64,000 nucleotides of DNA from Corynebacterium aurimucosum ATCC 700975 (GCF_007672725.1 NZ_VDTC01000003.1:224855-288854), one strand, 5' to 3'. Positions 20,278 through 30,531 are shown, counted from the stretch's first letter. Program-made: numbers and translations. The notes: generated by a model from the letters alone, not told the origin.

Positions 20278-22320
20278 ATGCCCAAGAAGACACCCGCCGC
20301 CCAGCAACCGGTCGCGCGGGTGTTGCCTTTGTTGGGGGTAGCGCACCTGGACCGCGAATTCGACTACCTTATCGATGAATCGGATTCGCAGGCTGCCCAG
20401 CCAGGCGTACGCGTGCGCATTCGCTTCAATGGTCGACTGGTCGACGCCATCCTGCTCTCCCGCGCCAGCGATTCCGACTTCGCTGGATCGCTTCGCTATA
20501 TCGATCGCGTTATTTCCCCCTTTGCGGTGTACTCGCCGGAAATGTCGGCGCTCATCGAATCCCTTGCAGCTCGCTATGGTGGCGTGCGCTCCGATATCAT
20601 CCGCGCCGCCATCCCGGCGCGGCATGCCAAGGCTGAGGAAGCGGATGTCGATACACCGTGGGAAGAATTAGGTACAGCGGAGCACCCGGATCTCTCTGCG
20701 TGGTCCGGGTACCAGCATGGCGAGTCCTTCGTGGACTCGGTGCTGTCGGGCCATATTGCGCGTGCAGCATGGCAGATAGCGCCGGGGGAGGATTGGGCAA
20801 GCGCGCTGGCAGCGCTGGGCACCAGTGTGGCGCTCCAAGGCGGCGGCGTGCTCATGGTCGTACCGGACCAGAAGGACCTGGATCAGCTCGAGGAGGCCTT
20901 TCGCCGCCACGTCTCTGCCAAACAAATCACGGTGCTCGCGCACAGCACCGGCCCCCAGGCACGCTATCGCCGCTATCTATCGGCGTTGACGGGTCAAGCC
21001 CGAATCGTCATCGGGACGCGCTCCGCCGCCTTCGCCCCGGTCAAGGGCCTCCAATTGGCCGTCTTGCTCAACGATGGCGACGATAGCTTGGTTGACAATC
21101 TCAAGCCCTATGTTCACTCCAGGGAAGTGCTGAGCACACGCTCCGCGCAGGAAGGTTGCAGCCTTATCCTCGCCGGCCACGCCCGCACCGCGGAGGCCCA
21201 ACTACTCGTTGAATCGGGGTGGGCCCACGATCTTCTACCCGCCGCGAACACACTGGAAGATAGGCGCCCCGAAATCGTTGCGGTGGGTGCGTATGGCGTC
21301 AACGTGGCCCGCCATATGCGGGGAGGCACGACGTCGGTAAGCGGCCCCGCCTTCCAAGCCACGCGCGCAGCCCTCGACCGGGGCGAGCCCGTCCTTGTTC
21401 AAGTCCCGCGCAAGGGCTATGCCCCAATCCTCGCCTGTGGGCAGTGTGCATCTCCTGCACGGTGTCGTCATTGCAACGGTCCCTTAGGTCTGCCTTGCGC
21501 ACGCGGCTCGAAGCACGAGTCGACCGATTCTGCGGCGCTGCCCACGTGTCGGTGGTGCGGGCGCGTTGACGCGCATTACCGCTGTTCGGAGTGCGGCTCA
21601 CCGCGGTTGCGCGCCATCGTGTTGGGCTCCGAGCGCACCGCAGAAGAGATGGGCCGGGCCTTTCCCAATACACGCGTGATTCAATCCGGTGGATCCACCG
21701 TCGTAGATGAAATCCCAGACGCGCCCGCGCTCGTCATCGCGACACCCGGCGCGGAGCCGCGCGTAGCGAAAGGCGGGATGTACGGGGCTGCGCTCCTTGT
21801 GGAAACCGGGGCGTTGCTCGGCCGCCAGGATCTGCGCGCCACGGAGGACACATTGGCCACATGGGCCGCGGCGGCCACCCTCGTTGCGCCAGCCAAGGAG
21901 GGTGGTGTCGTTATCGTCGCCGCTGATGAACAGCTGCCGCTTGTGGATTTCTTTAGCCGGTGGGACGTGGTAGGTGCCGCGGCGGCCGAGTTGCAGGCGC
22001 GCCGCGAGGTTCGCTTTCCGCCCGCGGTGCATATGGCGGCGATCGACGGGGCGGACGCCTCCCTCGATGCCTTCCTGGAGCTAGCGGAACTGCCGGAGCA
22101 TGCGGAGCTTCTCGGGCCCGTACCGTTGCCGCCTGGCGTGAGCTTGCCGGGTGAATACGATCATGAGCGCGGCGGCGAACCACAGCGTCTGCTAATTCGA
22201 ACCCCGCTGGGCCCGAGGTCCCTGCTGGGCCAGGCCTTGCGCACAGCCAATTCCTTGCGCAGCGCTCGCAAGGATGTTTTGCCTCTGCGTATCGCCGTGG
22301 ATCCGATAAACATCGGTTAA
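20278..22320 (+). CDS. priA: PriA-like primosomal protein N', helicase motifs degenerate
   Basis: PriA recognises forks and restarts replication in other bacteria. This 680-residue protein keeps the N-terminal DNA-binding domain (RVLPLLGVAHLDREFDYLI) and the helicase-like layout, including GTRSAAFAPVKGLQLAVLL. It also keeps the cysteine zinc module: CGQCASPARCRHC, then CRWCGRVDAHYRCSECG. The Walker A GxTGSGKT is absent, and the DEAH/DEEH box is replaced by LNDGDD, so ATPase activity is not expected. Loss of these motifs is known for actinobacterial PriA. The ATG start is 11 bp after metK. Confidence 0.92.
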   Translation: MPKKTPAAQQPVARVLPLLGVAHLDREFDYLIDESDSQAAQPGVRVRIRFNGRLVDAILLSRASDSDFAGSLRYIDRVISPFAVYSPEMSALIESLAARYGGVRSDIIRAAIPARHAKAEEADVDTPWEELGTAEHPDLSAWSGYQHGESFVDSVLSGHIARAAWQIAPGEDWASALAALGTSVALQGGGVLMVVPDQKDLDQLEEAFRRHVSAKQITVLAHSTGPQARYRRYLSALTGQARIVIGTRSAAFAPVKGLQLAVLLNDGDDSLVDNLKPYVHSREVLSTRSAQEGCSLILAGHARTAEAQLLVESGWAHDLLPAANTLEDRRPEIVAVGAYGVNVARHMRGGTTSVSGPAFQATRAALDRGEPVLVQVPRKGYAPILACGQCASPARCRHCNGPLGLPCARGSKHESTDSAALPTCRWCGRVDAHYRCSECGSPRLRAIVLGSERTAEEMGRAFPNTRVIQSGGSTVVDEIPDAPALVIATPGAEPRVAKGGMYGAALLVETGALLGRQDLRATEDTLATWAAAATLVAPAKEGGVVIVAADEQLPLVDFFSRWDVVGAAAAELQARREVRFPPAVHMAAIDGADASLDAFLELAELPEHAELLGPVPLPPGVSLPGEYDHERGGEPQRLLIRTPLGPRSLLGQALRTANSLRSARKDVLPLRIAVDPINIG

Positions 22321-22472
22321 CGCTGCGCTCCTTTCCACCCCTGTCGAGCGCCTCCCGCGGAAGGTGAACTATTCTCGGTGCAGGAGCGCGGAGGGCCCTG
22401 GGCAGGCAAGGAATGCCAAGGCCGACAACCCCCGCACGACGTGCCACACCGTCAACCACGAGGAGTACCACT

Positions 22473-22982
22473 ATGACCGTGCGAGAGGTTCGTCTCTACG
22501 GCGACCCGGTCCTCACCACCAGAGCTGAGGAAATCACCGAGTTCGGGCCATCATTGGAACGCTTGGCTCAGGACATGCTGGAGACAATGGAAGCCGCAGG
22601 GGGAGTAGGTTTAGCGGCCAACCAGATCGGTGTGACCAAGCGCATCTTTGTCTTCGATTGCTCGCATTATCAGCATGGTTTGCGCGGTGCCGTCATTAAC
22701 CCGGTATGGGAAGCGGTGGGCCAGGACATGCAGTTGGGGACCGAAGGTTGCTTGTCCATCCCCGGCATTTCTCAGCCCACTGAACGCTTTTCTACCGTAC
22801 TTCTGCGCGGATTCGACCCACACGGCCGCCCGATATCCATGCTTGCCTCCGGGCTGATGGCGCGTTGTATCCAACACGAGACGGACCACTTGGATGGGAT
22901 CTTGTTCTTGCAGCGTCTGAGCGATGAACTGCGGAAGGACTCTATGAAAACCATCCGCCAATCGGAGTGGTTCAACACATAG
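22473..22982 (+). CDS. def: Peptide deformylase Def
   Basis: Def removes the formyl group from nascent protein N termini. From ATG 22473, behind GAGGAG, it has 169 residues; an in-frame extension upstream lacks homology. All three metal/active-site motifs are intact: GVGLAANQIG (about residue 44), EGCLSIP (about 92, Cys ligand) and QHETDHLDG (about 134, two His ligands and the catalytic Glu). fmt, the opposing formyltransferase, lies 88 bp downstream. A -10-like TATTCT lies at 22367, so def may have its own promoter. Confidence 0.96.
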   Translation: MTVREVRLYGDPVLTTRAEEITEFGPSLERLAQDMLETMEAAGGVGLAANQIGVTKRIFVFDCSHYQHGLRGAVINPVWEAVGQDMQLGTEGCLSIPGISQPTERFSTVLLRGFDPHGRPISMLASGLMARCIQHETDHLDGILFLQRLSDELRKDSMKTIRQSEWFNT

Positions 22983-23070
22983 CCGTAGCCCTGCTTAATC
23001 AGCAGTACAGCAGACTTACTTTTGAAGATTAGATTTAGAAACTCTCACACGAGAAAGGCATGCTCTAGCA

Positions 23071-24069
23071 GTGCGTATTGTTTTTGCCGGAACCCCGGAG
23101 CCCGCAGTTGTGGCTTTGGAGAAGCTCATCGACTCACCCCATGAGGTGGCCGCCGTCATTACTCGGCCTGACGCCCGCCGGGGCCGTGGCCGCACCGTTC
23201 ATCCAAGCCCGGTGAAGGCACTGGCGGAAAAGCACGGTATCGAGGTGCTCACGCCGACCACACTTAAGCCTGGCACCGAGGACGGTGATGCCCTGCGTGC
23301 ACGACTAGCAGACATTGCTCCCGAGGCTATCCCCGTGGTTGCCTACGGAAACCTGATCACCGAGGACTTGCTGAGCCTTCCGACGCACGGTTGGGTGAAC
23401 CTTCACTTCTCCCTGCTCCCGGCGTGGCGAGGCGCGGCACCGGTGCAAGCAGCCATTGCGGCTGGGGATACTCGCACGGGTGCTACGACCTTCCGCATCG
23501 ACCAAGGCCTGGACACCGGGGACATCCTCGCCACGATCGAAGAGGACATCCAAGACACCGATACCGCGGATGACCTATTGACGCGGCTGGCCTATGCCGG
23601 TGGCGACCTCCTCGTGCGGACCATGGATGGGTTGGAAGACGGCAGCATCGCGCCGCAGCCGCAGAGAGGTGAAGCCTCGTACGCGCACAAGATCTCTACC
23701 GACGATGCGCGCATCGACTGGACCGCGCCCGCCGAGGCAGTTGATCGCCACATTCGCGCGCATACCCCAGGGCCGGGTGCTTGGACCCTGCTGGGGCAGT
23801 CACGCCTAAAGCTTGGTCCAGTAAGCCTAGTGCCGCCCACAGAACTTGAGGTCCTTACTGAGCACTCTGCGCTTTCCGCATTGCAGCCGGGTGAAGTTCA
23901 CGTGGCCAAGAAGGAAGTGATGGTCGGTACTGGCAGCACCCCGGTACGTTTGGGAAAGATTCAACCGCCAGGCAAGAAGATGATGAATGCCGCCGACTGG
24001 GGCCGCGGGCTTGCACGCAAGGCTTCGCAGTCAGTAGAAGGTGGCGAGGATGAGGTGAAGTTCTCATGA
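23071..24069 (+). CDS. fmt: Methionyl-tRNA formyltransferase Fmt
   Basis: Fmt formylates initiator Met-tRNA using 10-formyltetrahydrofolate. The 332-residue product has the expected length. It contains IVFAGTPEPAVVAL at the N terminus, the cofactor-binding NLHFSLLPAWRGAAPVQAAI segment (with the catalytic Asn-His-Asp system) and a C-terminal OB-like tRNA-binding domain. The start is GTG after GAGAAAGG. Its stop overlaps the rsmB start by 4 bp (ATGA). Confidence 0.96.
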   Translation: MRIVFAGTPEPAVVALEKLIDSPHEVAAVITRPDARRGRGRTVHPSPVKALAEKHGIEVLTPTTLKPGTEDGDALRARLADIAPEAIPVVAYGNLITEDLLSLPTHGWVNLHFSLLPAWRGAAPVQAAIAAGDTRTGATTFRIDQGLDTGDILATIEEDIQDTDTADDLLTRLAYAGGDLLVRTMDGLEDGSIAPQPQRGEASYAHKISTDDARIDWTAPAEAVDRHIRAHTPGPGAWTLLGQSRLKLGPVSLVPPTELEVLTEHSALSALQPGEVHVAKKEVMVGTGSTPVRLGKIQPPGKKMMNAADWGRGLARKASQSVEGGEDEVKFS

Positions 24070-25640
24070 GCGGAGGTTTTAGATCCCGCAGTAAGTCAGG
24101 CGATCCTGCAGACCGCGCACAGCGAGGGCAGCAACAACGCAGCGGTGCGAAACGCCCAGCCAAGGGCAACAGGGAGCGTCGCGGCGGTCAGCGTCACGAT
24201 ACACGTCGCCCGGTGCGGTCGACGTCGGTGATTTCTGCCGCGCGGCGCTCCGGGGTGGATCGTCCACGTGCTGTGGCTTTCGAAGTATTGCAACGCGTGA
24301 ACGCAGATGATGCCTTTGCCAACCTCACGCTGCCGAAGGCCGTAAGTGCCAATAACCTCAGCGGCCGCGATGCTGCCTTCGCCACCGAATTAACCTACGG
24401 CACGCTACGGACCGAGGGCGTGCTCGATGCCGTCATCGCCGAGTGCGCCTCTCGTGGCCTCGACGCTATCGCCCCCGACGTGCTCACCGCCCTGCGGATG
24501 GGCACCTACCAGGTGCTCTATACCCGCGTTGAGGCTCACGCGGCGGTCGATACCACCGTGCGCCTCGTGGAGGCAGCTGGCCAGGATAAGGCTAAAGGTT
24601 TTGCCAACGGCATCATGCGAACCATCACCCGTACACCGGCGCAAGCGTGGTTGAATCAGCTTGCTCCCCAAAACCAGGTGGCTGCCTTGGCCTTCCGCCA
24701 TGCCCATCCGGAGTGGATTGCCCGCTCCTTCGGCCGTGCCCTGGGCGTGTTGGGACCCGATGGCACTGATGCGCTCAGCGCCGATCAGTCGGTAGAGCTG
24801 GAGCGCGCACTCGAGGCGGACTCCCAACGCCCCGTTGTGCACTTGGTAGCGCGCCCCGGTGAGATCTCCGCCGAAGAACTCGCCCTGATCACCGGTTGCG
24901 AGGAAGGCCGCTATTCTCCCTATGCGGTCTACCTTGAGCACGGGGATCCTGGTTCGCTAGAGCCGGTTCGCCAACGGCTAGCGGCAGTCCAAGACGAAGG
25001 TTCGCAGCTCATTGCCCGTGCGGTAACGGAAGCCTCGCTCATGGGTGAAGACACCGGACGCTGGCTGGATCTGTGCGCCGGACCTGGTGGCAAGGCCGCC
25101 CTCATGGGTGCAATTGCACGCATAGAGGGCGCACAGGTCGATGCCGTCGAAGTCTCCCCGCATCGCGCCACCTTGGTGGAAAAGACGGTGGGGGACCTGC
25201 CTGTGCGCGTGCACCAAGCGGACGGCCGAGCGCCAGGGCTGAAACCAGGCTTCGACCGCGTGCTGGTCGACGCCCCCTGCTCCGGCCTAGGCGCGCTCCG
25301 CCGGCGCCCGGAAGCTCGCTGGCGCAAGGCCGAATCAGATATTGCGGAGCTGAACCAGCTGCAAACCGAGCTGCTCGAGTCCGCGTTGGAGCTGGTGCGC
25401 CCAGGTGGCGTCGTGGTGTACTCGACTTGCTCGCCGGATCTGCGTGAGACCAGGGGCATCGTGGATGCCGCCGTGCAGCGGCACGCAGAGGGAGCAGCGA
25501 TTCACATTGAAGAACTAAATACGCGCGACGTGCTGCCGGAGATGGGGGACCTTGGCGCCGAGCTGTCCGCGCAGATGTGGCCGCACCGCCATGGCACTGA
25601 TGCGATGTTTTTCGCGGTCTTGCGCCGAGTAGCGGACTGA
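24066..25640 (+). CDS. rsmB: 16S rRNA (cytosine(967)-C(5))-methyltransferase RsmB
   Basis: RsmB (Fmu/Sun) methylates C967 of 16S rRNA with SAM. The 524-residue protein begins with a 65-residue very basic, disordered tail. An NusB-like RNA-binding domain follows (RAVAFEVLQRVNADDAFANL, about residue 68). The methyltransferase domain has LDLCAGPGGKAALMGAI and the catalytic cysteines in DAPCSGLGALRRRPEARW and STCSPDLRE. It is translationally coupled to fmt and followed by rpe after 28 bp. Confidence 0.95.
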   Translation: MSGGFRSRSKSGDPADRAQRGQQQRSGAKRPAKGNRERRGGQRHDTRRPVRSTSVISAARRSGVDRPRAVAFEVLQRVNADDAFANLTLPKAVSANNLSGRDAAFATELTYGTLRTEGVLDAVIAECASRGLDAIAPDVLTALRMGTYQVLYTRVEAHAAVDTTVRLVEAAGQDKAKGFANGIMRTITRTPAQAWLNQLAPQNQVAALAFRHAHPEWIARSFGRALGVLGPDGTDALSADQSVELERALEADSQRPVVHLVARPGEISAEELALITGCEEGRYSPYAVYLEHGDPGSLEPVRQRLAAVQDEGSQLIARAVTEASLMGEDTGRWLDLCAGPGGKAALMGAIARIEGAQVDAVEVSPHRATLVEKTVGDLPVRVHQADGRAPGLKPGFDRVLVDAPCSGLGALRRRPEARWRKAESDIAELNQLQTELLESALELVRPGGVVVYSTCSPDLRETRGIVDAAVQRHAEGAAIHIEELNTRDVLPEMGDLGAELSAQMWPHRHGTDAMFFAVLRRVAD

Positions 25641-25668
25641 GGCTGCGAGAGGGACTAGGCTGAAGGTC

Positions 25669-26346
25669 ATGTCTGCACTCTCGTCTGGTCCCATTATTTC
25701 CCCGTCCATCTTGGCCGCCGACTTCACCCGTTTGGGCGAAGAGGTCCGCGCCGTGGCCAACGCGGATTGGATCCACGTTGACATTATGGATGGACACTTC
25801 GTCCCGAACCTGTCTTTTGGCCCGGATATCACTGCGACGGTAGACGGGATTACACCGCAGACTCTGGACGTCCACCTGATGATTGAGGAACCCGAGAAGT
25901 GGGTAGAAACCTACGCCAAGGCCGGTGCCGATTGCATCATCTTCCACGTCGAGGCAGTCGCCGACAAGGACGCGGCCATCGCCCTCGCGCGCACAATCCG
26001 GGATTTAGGTGTGCGCGCGGGCTTTTCCATTAAGCCGGGCACGCCGATCGAGCCTTGGCTGGACGCCCTCGAGCACTTCGACGAAGTGCTCGTTATGTCA
26101 GTTGAGCCGGGCTTTGGCGGTCAGAGCTTTATGCCGGATCAGCTGGACAAGGTGCGCGCCTTGCGCGCGGCCATCGACGAGCGTGGTCTGGACGTCCTCA
26201 TCGAGATTGACGGTGGCATTTCCGCTGAAACGATTCGCTCCGCCGCCGAGGCGGGCTGTGATGCTTTCGTTGCAGGTTCCGCCATCTACAAACAAGCGGA
26301 TAAGGCAGCGGCCGTCGACGAGCTGCGTCGCTTGGCCACGCTGTGA
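25669..26346 (+). CDS. rpe: Ribulose-phosphate 3-epimerase Rpe
   Basis: Rpe interconverts ribulose 5-phosphate and xylulose 5-phosphate in the pentose phosphate pathway. The 225-residue TIM barrel has SPSILAADFTRLGEE, the metal-site HVDIMDGHFVPNLSFGP, and the phosphate-binding end IDGGISAETIRSAAEAG followed by DAFVAGSAIY. Placement directly before ribD (4-bp overlap) makes sense because ribulose 5-phosphate is also a riboflavin precursor, consumed by RibBA here. Confidence 0.97.
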   Translation: MSALSSGPIISPSILAADFTRLGEEVRAVANADWIHVDIMDGHFVPNLSFGPDITATVDGITPQTLDVHLMIEEPEKWVETYAKAGADCIIFHVEAVADKDAAIALARTIRDLGVRAGFSIKPGTPIEPWLDALEHFDEVLVMSVEPGFGGQSFMPDQLDKVRALRAAIDERGLDVLIEIDGGISAETIRSAAEAGCDAFVAGSAIYKQADKAAAVDELRRLATL

Positions 26347-27368
26347 ACCCACACCTAAACCCAGCGGTTCTCAAGCAGGCGCTGCGTGTGGCCATGGAGG
26401 CCGGCGACAAGGTGCGCGGCGCGACGAGCCCAAACCCGCCAGTGGGGGCAGTCATACTTGATGCCGCTGGCCGCGTCGTCGGCGTTGGTGCAACCCAGCC
26501 TCCGGGTGGTCCGCATGCCGAAGTCATGGCGTTGCGCGATGCGGGCGACAAAGCGCGTGGCGGCACGGCGGTCGTGTCTTTGGAACCCTGTAACCACACC
26601 GGACGTACTGGGCCCTGTGCACAGGCGCTTATCGATGCCTCTGTGGCCGCCGTTTACTTCCTCCACCCAGACCCCACCCTGGAGGCTGGCGGCGGCGCGG
26701 CCACATTGCGCGGCGCCGGCATTGCCGTGGGGCAGATTGAGGCGCCGGACGGCGTGAGCGATGCACTCGCCGGGTGGTTGGGTGCGGTGCGCTTGGGCAG
26801 GCCGCACGTGACGCTCAAGTTTGCCCAAAGCCTCGACGGGTTCACCGCCGCAGTGGATGGCAGCAGCCAATGGATTACCGGGGAGCAGGCTCGCGAGCAT
26901 GTGCACCGCGACCGGTCAAAAAGGGATGCCATCCTCATCGGCACGGGCACCGCGCTGGCTGATAACTCGTCGTTGACGGCACGTTACCGGGACGGCTCCT
27001 TGCGTGAAACGCAGCCGCGGCGCGTCGTCATCGGATCGCGGGACGTGGACCGAGGCGGAAGCAGTAATCTGGCAAAGCTAGGTTTCGAGCACTATGCCAC
27101 CCCGCAGGAGGCGCTAGCCGAGCTATACGCCACCGGCGCGCGCGACATTCTCGTCGAAGGCGGTGCGGGACTCGCGACGAGCTTTATGGAATTGGGCAGC
27201 GTGGATTCCATTCAGGCATACATCGGCAACGTCATCCTTGGCCAGGGCAGGGGAGTTCTCACTCGGGCTATAGCCTCGAACTTGGCGCTAGCTCCAAGGT
27301 GGCAGCGCGCGGCGGTTACCGAGCTTGGCGCCGACCTGCTCGTGGAATACCGGAAGAATGAGAAGTAG
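26343..27368 (+). CDS. ribD: Bifunctional riboflavin deaminase/reductase RibD
   Basis: RibD deaminates and then reduces the pyrimidine intermediate from GTP. The 341-residue protein has the zinc deaminase motifs PHAEVMAL and SLEPCNHTGRTGPC at about residues 57 and 79. The reductase domain begins near residue 150, with VTLKFAQSLDGFTA and SQWITGEQAREHVH. The GTG start overlaps the rpe stop. No FMN riboswitch precedes it, since there is no intergenic space. Confidence 0.96.
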   Translation: MNPHLNPAVLKQALRVAMEAGDKVRGATSPNPPVGAVILDAAGRVVGVGATQPPGGPHAEVMALRDAGDKARGGTAVVSLEPCNHTGRTGPCAQALIDASVAAVYFLHPDPTLEAGGGAATLRGAGIAVGQIEAPDGVSDALAGWLGAVRLGRPHVTLKFAQSLDGFTAAVDGSSQWITGEQAREHVHRDRSKRDAILIGTGTALADNSSLTARYRDGSLRETQPRRVVIGSRDVDRGGSSNLAKLGFEHYATPQEALAELYATGARDILVEGGAGLATSFMELGSVDSIQAYIGNVILGQGRGVLTRAIASNLALAPRWQRAAVTELGADLLVEYRKNEK

Positions 27369-27386
27369 GAAAGGGGAGTACGGACT

Positions 27387-28025
27387 ATGTTTACCGGACT
27401 CATAGAAGAAATCGGGCACGTCGATAGCGTGGAACCGCAGGGCGATGCAGTCCGTTTGGGCATCGCGGCATCTACCGTGCTGAGTGATGCGCAGTTGGGA
27501 GATTCCATCGCTGTCAACGGCGTCTGCCTGACCGTAGCCGAGCTGGGAGAAGGAACCTTTATCGCAGACGTTATGAAGGAATCCTTGAACCGTAGTTCAT
27601 TGGGAGAACTCGAAGTGGGTTCGGCGGTTAACCTCGAGCGGGCGGTGCTCCCAACGACTCGTTTGGGCGGCCACATCGTGCAGGGCCATGTCGACGGCAC
27701 CGGCACGCTGCTTTCCCGCACCCCCTCGGAGCACTGGGAGGTGTTGCGTTTTAGCCTGCCGCGGGAGCTCGCCCGATACGTCGTGGAGAAGGGATCCATC
27801 GCCGTCCAAGGAACGTCCCTGACGGTGTCCGCGGTATCGGCGGATGAAGATAAACCTGGCGCGGATGGCTTTTTTGAGGTCTCTCTCATTCCCACCACAT
27901 TGCGCGATACCGTGTTTGGTGCAATGGCGCCCGGCGCCCGCGTAAACCTCGAGGTAGACGTGGTTGCAAAGTATGTAGAGAAAATGGTTCACCCTAACGC
28001 CCACGCCGCGGGCACAGAGGGATAG
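27387..28025 (+). CDS. ribC: Riboflavin synthase alpha chain
   Basis: This enzyme dismutates two 6,7-dimethyl-8-ribityllumazine molecules to riboflavin. The 212-residue protein shows the two tandem lumazine-binding repeats: [12 protein letters not shown] with VNGVCLTV in the first, and [13 protein letters not shown] with [11 protein letters not shown] in the second. The start has AAAGGGGAG upstream. It follows ribD by 18 bp and precedes ribBA by 11 bp. The symbol ribE is used for the same gene in some organisms. Confidence 0.96.
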   Translation: MFTGLIEEIGHVDSVEPQGDAVRLGIAASTVLSDAQLGDSIAVNGVCLTVAELGEGTFIADVMKESLNRSSLGELEVGSAVNLERAVLPTTRLGGHIVQGHVDGTGTLLSRTPSEHWEVLRFSLPRELARYVVEKGSIAVQGTSLTVSAVSADEDKPGADGFFEVSLIPTTLRDTVFGAMAPGARVNLEVDVVAKYVEKMVHPNAHAAGTEG

Positions 28026-28036
28026 AGTTAGTCCTT

Positions 28037-29299
28037 ATGAGCGCTGCAGATTCAGCATTTAGTTTAGATAGCGTCGAGCAAGCCATCGCCGACATTGCGG
28101 TCGGCAAGGCAGTCGTCGTCGTGGACAATGAAGATCGGGAAAACGAAGGTGATCTCATCTTCGCCGCCGAGCTCGCCACCCCGGAACTCGTAGCTTTCAT
28201 GGTGCGTTATAGCTCCGGATATATTTGTGCACCTTTGCTCCCAGAGGACTGCAAGCGCCTGAACTTGCCCCCGATGATGGCGGTTAACCAGGACGTGCGG
28301 CAGACCGCCTACACCGTCACCGTGGACCTGGCTAATGGCTCCACTGGCATCTCCGCTACCTCGCGCTGTGAGACCATCCGCAAGTTGGCTGATCCCTCTT
28401 CCGAGCCGTCGCAGTTTACGCGCCCGGGCCATGTCGTCCCGCTGGCTGCCCGCCCGAATGGTGTGCTCGAGCGTGATGGCCACACGGAAGCCGCGATCGA
28501 TCTGGCACGGTTGGCGGGGCTCCGCCCGGCCGGCGTGCTCTGTGAGATCGTTTCCGAAGAAGACCCCACGGATATGGCTCGCTCGCCGGAGCTGCGCCGC
28601 TTCGCCGACGCCCACGGGCTCACGATGATCTCCATCGAGCAGCTTATCGAATGGCGCCGCCACAATGAGCAACAGGTTCACCGCGGGGTAGAAACCCGCC
28701 TGCCCACCGAGTACGGTGAGTTCCGCGCAGTGGGGTATGTGAATGGCGTCGACAAGCGCGAGCACATTGCCCTCTTCGTCGGTGACGTGGAGAGCTATTC
28801 CGGTGCGGAAGACGTACCTGTCCGCGTGCACTCTGAGTGCCTGACCGGTGATGTCTTCGCATCTGAGCGCTGTGACTGCGGCCCGCAGCTGCAGGAATCC
28901 CTCCGCGCGGTCCAGGCGGCTGGGCGTGGCATTGTCATCTACCTGCGCGGGCAGGAAGGGCGTGGCATTGGTTTGGTGAACAAGCTCAAGGCCTATCGCT
29001 TGCAAGATGACGGGATGGACACCGTCGACGCCAACGTGGAACAGGGGCTGCCTGAAGACGCCCGCGAGTACTCCGTTGCCGGACAAATCCTGCGCGATGT
29101 GGGCGTGAAATCCGTCAACCTCTTGACCAACAACCCACACAAGGGTGAAGGGCTACAGGGCTTCGGCATTGACGCCACCGCCCGCACCGGGCTGGCTACA
29201 CCCGCCACGGCCGAAAACATTAGCTATCTGCGCACGAAGCGCGACAGGATGGGCCACGACCTGCCACAGGTGGCCGAATGGGATCTCAAACACTCTTAG
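28037..29299 (+). CDS. ribBA: Bifunctional 3,4-dihydroxy-2-butanone-4-phosphate synthase / GTP cyclohydrolase II RibBA
   Basis: RibBA supplies both riboflavin branches: DHBP from ribulose 5-phosphate and the pyrimidine from GTP. The 420-residue fusion has the DHBP acidic loop [16 protein letters not shown] (about residues 31-46) and the [10 protein letters not shown] segment with [13 protein letters not shown]. The cyclohydrolase half starts near residue 215. It carries zinc cysteines in [17 protein letters not shown], then [17 protein letters not shown]. Both halves appear intact. Confidence 0.97.
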   Translation: MSAADSAFSLDSVEQAIADIAVGKAVVVVDNEDRENEGDLIFAAELATPELVAFMVRYSSGYICAPLLPEDCKRLNLPPMMAVNQDVRQTAYTVTVDLANGSTGISATSRCETIRKLADPSSEPSQFTRPGHVVPLAARPNGVLERDGHTEAAIDLARLAGLRPAGVLCEIVSEEDPTDMARSPELRRFADAHGLTMISIEQLIEWRRHNEQQVHRGVETRLPTEYGEFRAVGYVNGVDKREHIALFVGDVESYSGAEDVPVRVHSECLTGDVFASERCDCGPQLQESLRAVQAAGRGIVIYLRGQEGRGIGLVNKLKAYRLQDDGMDTVDANVEQGLPEDAREYSVAGQILRDVGVKSVNLLTNNPHKGEGLQGFGIDATARTGLATPATAENISYLRTKRDRMGHDLPQVAEWDLKHS

Positions 29300-29341
29300 A
29301 GCATTAAGACCGAACACTAGAACAAAACAAAGGAGCACACC

Positions 29342-29824
29342 GTGAGCAAGGAAGGCCTGCCAACCCCGAACAATGTTTCGGGAGAGGGACTGCGCGTCGC
29401 CGTAGTCACCGCCACGTGGAACGCCGAGATCTGCGATCAGCTGCACCGCCGCGCGCTTGAGACCGCCGAGGCCGCTGGCGCTGAGGTCACTCCGTTGCGC
29501 GTCGTCGGCGCCCTTGAGCTGCCCGTCGTCGTCCAGGCTGCAGCGCGCACCCACGATGCCGTGGTGGCGCTGGGCTGTGTCGTCCGCGGCGGCACTCCGC
29601 ACTTTGACTACGTGTGTGATTCGGTCACGCAGGGGCTGACGCGCATTGCTCTCGACGAGTCGACGCCCGTGGGAAATGGTGTCCTGACGGTGAACGACTA
29701 TGAGCAAGCCGTCGATCGCGCCGGATTTGAGAACTCTTCAGAAGATAAAGGCGCGGAGGCTATGCATGCAGCTTTAGAAACCGTGCATACGTTGCGTACA
29801 CTGAACGAGTCGACCCTAAAGTAG
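29342..29824 (+). CDS. ribH: 6,7-dimethyl-8-ribityllumazine synthase RibH
   Basis: RibH joins DHBP and the ribityl pyrimidine; it forms a large capsid-like shell or pentamers. The 160-residue protein has the typical substrate motifs [13 protein letters not shown] near residue 20, [25 protein letters not shown] with the catalytic His, and the phosphate-binding [13 protein letters not shown] start behind AAAGGAG, 42 bp after ribBA. Last gene of the riboflavin cluster before a weak hairpin. Confidence 0.96.
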   Translation: MSKEGLPTPNNVSGEGLRVAVVTATWNAEICDQLHRRALETAEAAGAEVTPLRVVGALELPVVVQAAARTHDAVVALGCVVRGGTPHFDYVCDSVTQGLTRIALDESTPVGNGVLTVNDYEQAVDRAGFENSSEDKGAEAMHAALETVHTLRTLNESTLK

Positions 29825-29838
29825 GCTGCCTAGCGCAA

Positions 29839-29876
29839 CCACGGCGATCTGCATACCGCGCAGGCCCGTGGCCTTT
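29839..29876 (+). terminator. Possible terminator after ribH
   Basis: CCACGG (29839-29844) pairs with CCGTGG (29866-29871), with an inner CTGC/GCAG stem, followed by CCTTTCTT. The U tract is short. It lies 15 bp after the ribH stop and upstream of the PH-domain gene. Confidence 0.4.
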
Positions 29877-29907
29877 CTTAGCGGAGTGATGAGGAGATGG
29901 AAACTCG

Positions 29908-30531
29908 ATGACGGATCCACAGGTGCCTTCGGCGCACGAAGAGCGGGCGGGATCAGCTCGCGCTGGCAAGGCCTCCCAATCCTCGCAGCCGGGGGCGCCC
30001 GCTGCGTCTGGGGGTTCCTCGAGCGTGAGCGATGAGCAGGTGCGGGCTTATACCAGCGCCGATCCCTTCGCCCAGACTTCATCCAAGCCCTGGGAGTATG
30101 AGGCCACCTCGCCCTACCTGCGCAAGGTGGCAATCATCTGGATCATCCTTGTGATGGCAGCGCACCTGTTTATGGGCTTCACGGTTGGCTTGTCCTTTAC
30201 CGGCGCGACTGTGACGACGATTGATAAGTTTGCCTTCCCCGGCGTCGGCGTGATTATCTCCATTCTGTCTTGGTTGGCGCTGACGCGTCCGCGGCTGCGC
30301 GCGAACTCCGATGGCGTAGAGATCCGCAACATTGTGGGAACCCGCTTCTACCCGTGGCAGGTCATCTATGGCCTGTCCTTTCCCGAAGGCTCGCGCATGG
30401 CACGCATCGAACTTCCTGACTTTGAATATGTTCCGGTGTGGGCCCTGCAATCGGGCGATAAGCAGGACATTATCACCAAGGTCCGCTCTTTCCGTGACTT
30501 GGAAGCCCGCTACATGCCGCAGGATGACTAG
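29908..30531 (+). CDS. PH-domain membrane protein (CFP-6-like)
   Basis: A 207-residue protein resembling the mycobacterial low-molecular-weight antigen 6 family. The first 65 residues are hydrophilic and Ser/Ala/Gln-rich. Two membrane helices follow: [19 protein letters not shown] (about residues 72-90) and [16 protein letters not shown] (about 110-125). The C-terminal PH-like domain (bPH_6 type) starts near [15 protein letters not shown]. Function is unknown. It overlaps uvrC by 1 bp, suggesting cotranscription, and lies after ribH in many corynebacteria. Confidence 0.85.
   Translation: MTDPQVPSAHEERAGSARAGKASQSSQPGAPAASGGSSSVSDEQVRAYTSADPFAQTSSKPWEYEATSPYLRKVAIIWIILVMAAHLFMGFTVGLSFTGATVTTIDKFAFPGVGVIISILSWLALTRPRLRANSDGVEIRNIVGTRFYPWQVIYGLSFPEGSRMARIELPDFEYVPVWALQSGDKQDIITKVRSFRDLEARYMPQDD

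Noticed and set aside
26340..26346. FMN riboswitch before ribD
   Set aside because: ribD overlaps rpe by 4 bp, so there is no leader to hold one, and no RFN pattern occurs upstream of rpe.
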